A DNA stretch of 64,000 nucleotides from Bacteroidota bacterium (GTDB taxonomy: Bacteria; Bacteroidota; Bacteroidia; Sphingobacteriales; Sphingobacteriaceae): positions 62,001 through 126,000 of the forward strand of contig JAMFRP010000002.1 of assembly GCA_026224775.1 (NCBI GenBank), in the 5' to 3' direction. Positions within the stretch are counted from its first letter, which is position 1. Every line of letters begins with the position of its first letter. The notes beneath the pieces are model-generated. The model saw only the letters and a list, made by a program, of their open reading frames with translations. It did no database searches and was not told the DNA's origin. Made by a program: the position numbers and the translations under genes. Positions 45,618-52,872 of the stretch are shown in pieces.

Positions 45618-47537
45618 ATGGCAAGACTAAATTTACTGGAGGAAACCCGTTATGAAAAACTGGCGGTAACGGTTTATCCCGATCAGTGTACCGCATCAAA
45701 AAAAGTGGCTCAACACATAGCCTCTGTAATCAAGAACAAACAGAAAAAAGGCGAAAAAGCTGTTCTGGGTTTGGCCACTGGTGTAACTCCAATTGGCGTT
45801 TACAATGAATTGGTGCGTCTGCACCATGAAGAGGGCCTATCCTTTAAGAATGTTATCACCTTTAATTTGGATGAATACTACCCTATGAAACACGATGCTG
45901 CACAGAGCTACGTAAGTTTCATGAATGAAAATTTATTTAACCATATTGATATAAACAAAAGTAACATCCACATACCCGATGGTAGTTTAAAAGAAGAATA
46001 CGTACAGGCTTATTGTTACGAGTATGAACAAAAAATAAATGACCTTGGCGGGCTCGATTTGCAAATACTAGGTATTGGCCGTACCGGCCATATTGGGTTT
46101 AACGAGCCCGGTTCGGCCCCCAACAGTGGCACCCGCCTGGTTACGCTTGCCGATTTGACACGCAGCGATGCCGCCCGCGATTTTGGCGGAAAAGCCAACG
46201 TGCCCACCAAAGCTATTACTATGGGTGTGGGTACCATCTTTAAAGCCCGCAAGATTATTTTGATGGCATGGAGCAAAAAGAAAGCGCCTATTATTAAGAA
46301 AGCTATTGAAGGTGAAATATCGGGTGATGTGCCGGCCACTTATCTGCAATTGAGCGATAATGTAGAATTTGTACTGGATGCAGATGCCGCAAGCGACCTG
46401 ACCCGCTTTAATACACCATGGCTGGTAAAGGATTGTGTGTGGGACAACCAACTAAAAAAGAAAGCCGTAATATGGCTGGCGAACGAACTTAAAAAGCCCA
46501 TACTAAAACTAACCGAGGAGGATTATAATACTCACGGTATGGCACAGCTGGCCGTGGAACAAGGCCCAGTGTACAATATTAATATTGATATTTTTAACCA
46601 GATACAACATACCATTACCGGCTGGCCCGGCGGCAAACCAAATGCCGACGACAGTCAGCGCCCTGAGCGGGCGCAACCGGCTAAAAAGCGTTCCATTATT
46701 TTCTCGCCGCATCCGGATGATGATGTGATCTCGATGGGCGGAACTTTCATTCGTTTGGTTGACCAAGGGCATGATGTACATGTGGCCTATCAAACCTCGG
46801 GCAATACCGCGGTATGGGATGATGATGTGCTGCGCTTTGTGGAGTTTGCTATTGACTTTAATAACAGCCAGGATGTTGATGCCGCTAAGCTTAGTAAAAC
46901 TTATGAGGATATGCGTGCCTTTATTAAAGCCAAGCAGCCTAATCAGGTAGATACGCACGCAATACGCGATGTAAAAGGCTTCATCCGCAAAACCGAGGCG
47001 ATCAGCGGCGCACGCTATGCCGGTTTAGCCGATGATCATATTCATTTTATGGCACTACCATTTTATGAAACGGGAAAGACCCAAAAAAATCCAGTAAGTG
47101 AAGACGATATAAAACTCACCATGGAGTTACTACAGCAAGTTAAGCCGCACCAGGTATTTACCGCCGGCGACTTTGCTGATCCGCATGGCACACACCTCGT
47201 TTGTTTCAATATCATTATTACCGCGCTACAGCGGCTCAAAGCCACCGAAGATTGGGTAAAAGATTGCTGGGTATGGATGTACCGTGGTGCCTGGCATGAG
47301 TTTGAAACGCACGAAATAGAAATGGCCGTCCCACTGTCACCGCAAGAAGTGATGCGAAAGCGTGAAGCCATCTTCAAACATCAATCGCAAAAAGACCGGC
47401 CAGTATTCCCGGGTGACGATGCCCGTGAGTTTTGGGTACGCGCCGAAGACCGCAATTGGGAAACTGCCTGCCAGTACGACTTTTTAGGCATGGCTGAATA
47501 TGAGTCTATGGAAGCCTTTGTCAGGTTTTATTATTGA
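45618..47537 (+). CDS. nagB: Glucosamine-6-phosphate deaminase fused to a PIG-L/LmbE deacetylase-like domain
   Basis: 639 aa. The N-terminal half (about 1-270) is NagB: GLATGVTPIGVYNELVRLH, FNLDEYYPM, GIGRTGHIGFNEPGS and KAITMGVGTIFKARKI. It converts glucosamine-6-phosphate to fructose-6-phosphate and ammonia. The C-terminal half (about 350-639) is an LmbE/PIG-L domain with the metal motif PHPDDD and DPHGTHLVCF, which could deacetylate GlcNAc-phosphate. This long form is known in Bacteroidota. It closes the pathway from heparin glucosamine to glycolysis. Confidence 0.9.
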   Translation: MARLNLLEETRYEKLAVTVYPDQCTASKKVAQHIASVIKNKQKKGEKAVLGLATGVTPIGVYNELVRLHHEEGLSFKNVITFNLDEYYPMKHDAAQSYVSFMNENLFNHIDINKSNIHIPDGSLKEEYVQAYCYEYEQKINDLGGLDLQILGIGRTGHIGFNEPGSAPNSGTRLVTLADLTRSDAARDFGGKANVPTKAITMGVGTIFKARKIILMAWSKKKAPIIKKAIEGEISGDVPATYLQLSDNVEFVLDADAASDLTRFNTPWLVKDCVWDNQLKKKAVIWLANELKKPILKLTEEDYNTHGMAQLAVEQGPVYNINIDIFNQIQHTITGWPGGKPNADDSQRPERAQPAKKRSIIFSPHPDDDVISMGGTFIRLVDQGHDVHVAYQTSGNTAVWDDDVLRFVEFAIDFNNSQDVDAAKLSKTYEDMRAFIKAKQPNQVDTHAIRDVKGFIRKTEAISGARYAGLADDHIHFMALPFYETGKTQKNPVSEDDIKLTMELLQQVKPHQVFTAGDFADPHGTHLVCFNIIITALQRLKATEDWVKDCWVWMYRGAWHEFETHEIEMAVPLSPQEVMRKREAIFKHQSQKDRPVFPGDDAREFWVRAEDRNWETACQYDFLGMAEYESMEAFVRFYY

Positions 47538-47590
47538 GCAGATGTGATTGTTTTAAACCAGGGGATACAGATTCTATTTTTAAATATACC

Positions 47591-47628
47591 CAAATGGGCA
47601 AGTACATTAAACCAGTAACTTGCCCATT
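47591..47628. terminator. Hairpin between nagB and the convergent lipoprotein gene
   Basis: Perfect 12-base arms AAATGGGCAAGT/ACTTGCCCATTT around a 14-base loop; no clear T tract on either strand. Confidence 0.45.
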
Positions 47629-47773
47629 TAACTTATCCGTTTTATGATACCAATATTTAATCGGCATCCGACATGCTGTCTTTGTGTATGTCAATGATCA
47701 AAATCATCCACTTTAAAACGGTTTCGCTATTCAAAATATTGAACCATTCCATTGCAGACAATATCATGATCAT

Positions 47774-49300
47774 TTAAGGCAATGGCAACACCTGACCATA
47801 GACCTGGAAATCGTTAACTCCAACAAGCATGGTGCCGCTGGTTGCCGTAGCCCCATAGGGATATAACCTGAAGGTAACGCCAGTAGTGATATTGACAAGT
47901 GTCGATGCATTGAATGATATAGCAGTAGGTATAGTGGTACCGGTGATGCTGACCGGGGTTGAAATATTGGTGGCAAAATTATCAACGCTGGAGCGCAACA
48001 CAAATATATTAGGCTGTGTACTACTACCGCGAAGCACTGTAAAATTAATACTGCTAAAGTTAAAATAGCAGCCACTTTTAGGATCTAAATGGAACTGGTA
48101 GTATCTTGTAGAATCGAAAGCGGATGGCACGCTTACCGATGGCGCATTTGCCCAACCTGCCAACAAATACCGCCCAGCCGGGCCAGGTGCGCCGCCAGAG
48201 ATACCTGATGCAGATAGTGTTGATCGTGAAAAATCGGACCAGGGCGTACCAACTACGTTATCGCTGGGATTTGGCGCAGGGTTGGTACTGTTAATATACA
48301 CAATATTTTGAGCCGCCTGATATTTTATATAAGGGTGTTTGTAAACTTGATTGGTATTGTTATAATTTGCGGGATTGGTAGTGGTAGGCGCATTGGTGTA
48401 GGGGCCGTCCAGATAGGCTGGGTTAGCATCAGGAATGCTGTTTCCCCAAATCAGGCCCGTTGCCGTAGGAGCCTGATTCAAACTAATGATCCGGATATCG
48501 TCATGATAGGCGATACGGGTAGCGTTTACCGGTGTTACATATAGCCCCCATTTAATATACCCAAATTCTGTACCTGTGCCGGTATAGGTTAAATAATTTG
48601 TTTTCTGGTCTGCCAAAACGTAATCGCTTTGTCCTGGCAGCTTCATATAGGTATTCATATACCCTATAGCGGTATTAGCCCACAATACGTCTATTCTAAA
48701 TTGGATCCATTGATTTACATAGGGCTGGAAATTGGTTAGAATATCATTCACTGATTCGTCCTGGTACCTGGTTCTCAGTGCATTTCTTTGTACTCTTATC
48801 TGAAGTGGAACCAGTGCTCCATTAGTTACCTTTAGTTGAAAAATATTTGTTTCATTGGTCGAATCGCCGGTATTCCAAACGGGCCAATCTTTCAGCAGCA
48901 CACTAAATTCATAGCGGCGCTCATCTCCGGGAGAGTAACAGGCGATAGGAATACTTTGGGCATCGCTCTCACTTCTCCAATTACCATCAGAATAATATGC
49001 AGAATCACCCTGTACAATTTTGTGTGCTATTGCATAGTTTCCGGTTGCACCTGGCGATACAATATAAGCGGCGTCAGCTGCCGTGGCATGTGTGGCGGTT
49101 ATGCCCACGATTCCGGAGTTGGTAGTGCCACTTTCGTAGGTTACATTCAGGAGAGTATCTTCATTATCTAGGCTTGCTAGTGATGAAGTAAAGTTCTTTC
49201 CTACGAATTGGCCGGTTTTAACATTTTTAACTTTACTACAGGCGGATAGGCCTAATAATATGGCAATGGCCATATATAGGTAAACTGTTTTTCTTTTCAT
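47774..49300 (-). CDS. Heparin-lyase-I-like (Polysacc_lyase fold) lipoprotein with extra C-terminal domain
   Basis: 508 aa. Lipobox LLGLSACSK. Residues about 30-290 look like the jelly-roll of the heparin lyase I/alginate lyase group: a trio ...NEDTLLNVTYESG, RYEFSVLLKDWPVWN...NIFQLK, WIQFRIDVLWA and the closing FGYIKWGLYVTP...RIAYHDDIRII. A long linker (about 290-340) and a second beta-rich domain (370-508, FNFSSINFTVLRGSSTQPNIFVLRSS...GVNDFQVYGQV) follow, possibly carbohydrate-binding. The catalytic residues of PL13 are not clear, so it may bind rather than cut. Confidence 0.65.
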   Translation of the reverse strand: MKRKTVYLYMAIAILLGLSACSKVKNVKTGQFVGKNFTSSLASLDNEDTLLNVTYESGTTNSGIVGITATHATAADAAYIVSPGATGNYAIAHKIVQGDSAYYSDGNWRSESDAQSIPIACYSPGDERRYEFSVLLKDWPVWNTGDSTNETNIFQLKVTNGALVPLQIRVQRNALRTRYQDESVNDILTNFQPYVNQWIQFRIDVLWANTAIGYMNTYMKLPGQSDYVLADQKTNYLTYTGTGTEFGYIKWGLYVTPVNATRIAYHDDIRIISLNQAPTATGLIWGNSIPDANPAYLDGPYTNAPTTTNPANYNNTNQVYKHPYIKYQAAQNIVYINSTNPAPNPSDNVVGTPWSDFSRSTLSASGISGGAPGPAGRYLLAGWANAPSVSVPSAFDSTRYYQFHLDPKSGCYFNFSSINFTVLRGSSTQPNIFVLRSSVDNFATNISTPVSITGTTIPTAISFNASTLVNITTGVTFRLYPYGATATSGTMLVGVNDFQVYGQVLPLP

Positions 49301-49374
49301 TTGATTTTGGCGTTGGTTAAATGTAAATGATTGATTGTTTTTCTTATTTTATTATTTTGTGTTATAATCAAGCT

Positions 49375-49654
49375 TTAAGATTGAATTTGATAGATATTGA
49401 TATTATCAGAGTAAATGATCCTGGTAATTACATCACCATTAGCAACAGATACGTTCGGGCGGGTATAATCCCCACTTCAATAAACCGTTCGGTATTTGAG
49501 CTCTTAGCCTTGAAACTATTTTTTTTGTGGTGGCTCTATTGTTTGATTGATCTGAGACGGCTGCCTCCTTCTTGCTGCATGCAGAAATGGGAAGGTGCAC
49601 TGCTAACATGCAGCCGATCGATGATCTGAGTTTGAGTTTTGATTGATTCTTCAT
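49375..49654 (-). pseudogene. Remnant of a second lyase-like lipoprotein
   Basis: The minus strand starts MKNQSKLKLRSSIGCMLAV and a lipobox-like PISACSKK, then soon reads LLKWG; one frame over, the sequence continues DYTRPNVSVANGDVITRI and IYSDNINIYQ. That ending is the counterpart of FGYIKWGLYVTP...YHDDIRII in the intact 508-aa neighbour. The middle of the gene is missing and the frame is shifted. It is therefore a deleted, frameshifted copy related to the gene at 47774. Confidence 0.6.
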
Positions 49655-50009
49655 AAATAATTTTAATGGTTGATACTGATTGCTTTAAGCACTTAAATGA
49701 GCACAACAACGATATTAATTGTGACGATGGAAATTGTATCGTAATGCAAATTAAAAGACATCCCGAAGACCGACTTTTGAAATAGATTTTATTGGTTTAA
49801 GATTTGACGAATTTTTTATTATTTTTTCTTTCATCTGGCAACAGTTTAGACCTGGCTGAAAAAATGATAATGTTAATTTCGATCTCTCGCAGTGAAATTA
49901 TGCGGCAGACGCATATAGGCAGTATGGTGACATGCCATAAGTGTATCCAGTAATTGCGGGACTTTGGTTATATTATCTATGCACCTTCTTACAACCCGTT
50001 TACCCTGAG
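49655..50009. other. Gene-free stretch among gene remnants
   Basis: 355 bases between two decayed genes; no coding frame, RNA or clear repeat recognised. Confidence 0.5.
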
Positions 50010-50411
50010 CTATGTGAGTTTATTGGTGCCCGCAAATAGGAATGCGCCGACGCCATAAACTTCGGTACTATCAGAGGTCACACTATCAGGCGCAACGCCA
50101 ATAGACTGCACAAAACCAAGCATACCATTTGGATGCACAGAATCATTTAACGAAGCCCATCCCTTTTTAACAACGGGCCAGTAAGTTTTCTGATCTAAAA
50201 GACCATGATTAAGTCCCCATAGCAAAGCATAGCAGTAAAAACCTGTTCCGCTGGTTTCTTTAACAGGGTAGCTTTCCGGGTCGAGCAGGGAAGCATGCCA
50301 GCTGCCATCGGGTTGCTGCAACGAGGCTATCCTGGCCGACATATTTTTATACAGCTTTTCAAACTTTGCTTTATCCGGATAGCTAGCTGTCTCGTTTTTC
50401 TGCACCCACAA
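50010..50411 (-). pseudogene. Truncated GH105 unsaturated glycuronyl hydrolase
   Basis: About 133 codons remain. The segment SLQQPDGSWHASLLDPESYPV, ETSGTGFYCYALLWGLNHGLLD and STEVYGVGAFLFAGTNKL match the C-terminal third of GH105/YesR-type enzymes (usually about 370-400 aa). The N-terminal two thirds with the catalytic Asp residues are absent; a stop codon lies 7 codons upstream of the TTG at 50411. It is a remnant of another degradation gene, not a functional enzyme. Confidence 0.75.
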
Positions 50412-50814
50412 TCCACTAGTTTACAATAGGTTAAATCCAATCAGGGCAACGAAACTTAGTTCGAGCTTTTCTGTAGCTTTTAGTGTGGATTAAGAATACA
50501 TGTCATTGGATCACTTAAACGGCGATTTTTCAGTTCGAATCTCCTCTGGTCTTTTTTCTTTATAACCCTTTGCAAGTAAATAAAGGAAGCTTAAAATTGA
50601 GCTCGCTTAGTCTTCGGTAACCTTAGAGGAATCGAACTCTTTTAAATGATTAATAATGAATGATCGAAAGAAACTTCATGATCGGTTTAAATCATTCTAA
50701 TAATTAATTGACGCTAAGCTTTGCAATACCCTTAATAATTGGAAGGATTAATCGGGTAGTGAGGTTCTAATGACTATAAATATTGAATCGGCCAGTCATA
50801 ACTCTTAATAGCTA
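50412..50814. other. Gene-free stretch with tRNA T-arm-like fragments
   Basis: AGTTCGAATCTC at 50532-50543 is identical to bases 24198-24209 of tRNA-Arg. The minus strand of 50620-50643 reads AAGAGTTCGATTCCTCTAAGG, another T-arm-like piece. No full cloverleaf is present. Nothing else recognised. Confidence 0.5.
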
Positions 50815-51528
50815 TCAGCTAATAACTTTCCCTGTAGTACGACCTATCACATCTTTATAATTTTCACTGTAAGGAATTTCCGCCCCATCCAATTTAATAC
50901 GACCTTTTCGAATCGATTGCACATAATTTAAATTAATAATAAAAGATTTATGCGTACGGAAAAACTGCCCGGCAGGTAATTGCTCCTCCAGTGATTTGAT
51001 CGTAATGCGTGACAATAAAGGCCTGGCCTGCCCATTTCGGTATAATTTAACATAATCCTTAAGTCCTTCAATGTGGGTTATATCATTATGATTTAACCTC
51101 ACCAGCGTATAATCAGAATAAACGAATAGGTAATCATTCACGGGAACAGAAGAGTGAATCAAAGTACTTTTCTGTAGATCATATTGACTGATCGCCTTAT
51201 TGCATGCTTTCAGAAAGCGTTCCAGAGATACTGGTTTCAACAGGTAATCAATCACATCCAGCTCAAATCCATCAACAGCAAACTCCTGGTAAGCGGTAAT
51301 AAATATGAACATCGGTTTCCTGCTTAAGCTTTTAACTAATTGCAGACCAGTAATACCTGGCATTTGTATATCAGAAAACACAAGATCAATTTCCTGATCC
51401 TGTATAATTTGAAGCGCTTGTGCAGCGGAACGGCAACTTGCGACCAATTCTAATCTTGTGATATTCCTGATATTATCTTCCAATAATTCCAAGGCAAGCG
51501 GTTCATCGTCAACTATTATACAGCGCAT
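50815..51528 (-). CDS. LytTR-family response regulator
   Basis: 237 aa from ATG 51528 (MRCIIVDDEPLALELL); upstream in-frame codons to 51591 are not family-like. Receiver domain with phospho-Asp in LVFSDIQMPGITGL and the conserved Lys in DYLLKPVSLERF. The C-terminal LytTR DNA-binding domain (about 135-237) has FVYSDYTLVRLNHNDITHIEGLKDYVKLY, FFRTHKSFIINLNYV and IPYSENYKDVI. It is divergent from a cognate histidine kinase gene 157 bases away. Likely target: the TonB receptor operon to its right. Confidence 0.9.
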   Translation of the reverse strand: MRCIIVDDEPLALELLEDNIRNITRLELVASCRSAAQALQIIQDQEIDLVFSDIQMPGITGLQLVKSLSRKPMFIFITAYQEFAVDGFELDVIDYLLKPVSLERFLKACNKAISQYDLQKSTLIHSSVPVNDYLFVYSDYTLVRLNHNDITHIEGLKDYVKLYRNGQARPLLSRITIKSLEEQLPAGQFFRTHKSFIINLNYVQSIRKGRIKLDGAEIPYSENYKDVIGRTTGKVIS

Positions 51529-51685
51529 ATTTATTAGGGCAAGCTTATATTTTCTTTCCAATCCAAAATACTGAATTTTAGAGGCCCCCAATTTATTTTA
51601 ACACTATTTAACGCGTTCGTCATCACATTCAGCCATTTCATCTCATTAATTTTCCGCTTTAAATATTTAATATTTATTTTGACAG

Positions 51686-52756
51686 ATGAGGAAAATTCTT
51701 TTCAAATCATGGTTCCATATTATTATTCCTTTACCTATTTGGTTTTTGCTATTTATATCGCCATTAATCTCGTCGACAACAAACATTCCTGGACTTGAAC
51801 ACTCTAGTTTCTTATTGCATGTTTTTATTTCCATTTTTTTGCTCCTAACCATATTTTATGTTCATTCCTATCTTCTTTACCCCCTTTTTAAACAGAAACA
51901 CTTCATAGGTTATACTGCAGCAATTACTTTACTTGTTCTATTATATTACAGCTATTTTCTTTTCTTTAGATTTGGCCCTTTAAATGGCCCACCCATTGGT
52001 TTTCGTAATTTTAAGGGAGAGCCTCCTTTTGCTGCCGGATCACATTTAAAGGGCCCTGGGAATTTCATCCCCATACTATTACTGATAATCACCTTATTGT
52101 GCAGCTTTTGCTACCGGGTTATCATTGACAATGCCTCGCGTGAGCAATTATTAAAGGAAAAGGAAACTATTTATTTACGTACTGAACTCAACTTTTTGCG
52201 TTCGCAGATCAATCCGCACTTCCTGTTTAATGTATTAAATAATATGACATCACTTGCCCGCAAAAAATCAGATATACTGGAACCAACTATCATAAACCTG
52301 GCGCAGTTGATGCGTTATATGTTATATGAAAGCGCGGATAATAAGGTATATCTTGTTAAAGAAGTTGAGTATTTAAAAAGCTATATTAATCTGCAATTGC
52401 TGCGCTTTGACGATGAAGTGAGCGTAAAAACTGAATTTACAGGAATTTACGAAACCTATGTTATTCATCCGATGCTATTGATACCAATTGTTGAAAATGC
52501 CTTTAAGTATGGAACAAACAGTGAGGACAATAACCTTATTATTATCACATTGGATGTTAATCAGGCTGGTACTGAATTATACTTTAAAGTAGTCAATTTT
52601 TTCGATGTACAATACCAACCAGGCCTTAGTGATTCTGGAATAGGCCTCAGTAATATACAGCGGCGGCTTGATATTGTATATCCCGGGATGCATGAATTTA
52701 AAACATCTGTGACCAACAATATTTTTAACGCCGAGCTTACGATTAATCTATTGTAG
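51686..52756 (+). CDS. Sensor histidine kinase (LytS/YehU-like, His_kinase family)
   Basis: 356 aa. Four membrane helices in the first 150 residues (FHIIIPLPIWFLLFI, FLLHVFISIFLLLTIFYVHSYL, FIGYTAAITLLVLLYYSYFLF, FIPILLLIITLLCSFCY), then the phosphoacceptor motif LRSQINPHFLFNVLNN and the ATPase motifs PIVENAFKYG and GIGLSNIQRRL. It has no periplasmic sensor domain, so it probably senses a membrane cue. It partners with the divergent LytTR regulator and precedes the TonB receptor gene. Confidence 0.9.
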   Translation: MRKILFKSWFHIIIPLPIWFLLFISPLISSTTNIPGLEHSSFLLHVFISIFLLLTIFYVHSYLLYPLFKQKHFIGYTAAITLLVLLYYSYFLFFRFGPLNGPPIGFRNFKGEPPFAAGSHLKGPGNFIPILLLIITLLCSFCYRVIIDNASREQLLKEKETIYLRTELNFLRSQINPHFLFNVLNNMTSLARKKSDILEPTIINLAQLMRYMLYESADNKVYLVKEVEYLKSYINLQLLRFDDEVSVKTEFTGIYETYVIHPMLLIPIVENAFKYGTNSEDNNLIIITLDVNQAGTELYFKVVNFFDVQYQPGLSDSGIGLSNIQRRLDIVYPGMHEFKTSVTNNIFNAELTINLL

Positions 52757-52872
52757 TTTTTTATGAAAGCTACAATAATCCATTTGGTCTACACTTTACC
52801 CATCGTCATCTCATTTATTTTTTACCAGGCTTAATATGCTGCACTTTCGGTTTTATAAGCAAATAAAACTGG

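Noticed and set aside
49327..49629. Plus-strand open frame of 100 codons
   Set aside because: It lies opposite the lyase remnant, whose minus-strand peptide has a lipobox and lyase-like end; the plus-strand peptide has no recognisable features.
50521..50570. Possible second tRNA (TTCGAATCTC T-loop-like sequence)
   Set aside because: No acceptor, D or anticodon stem can be paired around it; kept only as a fragment.
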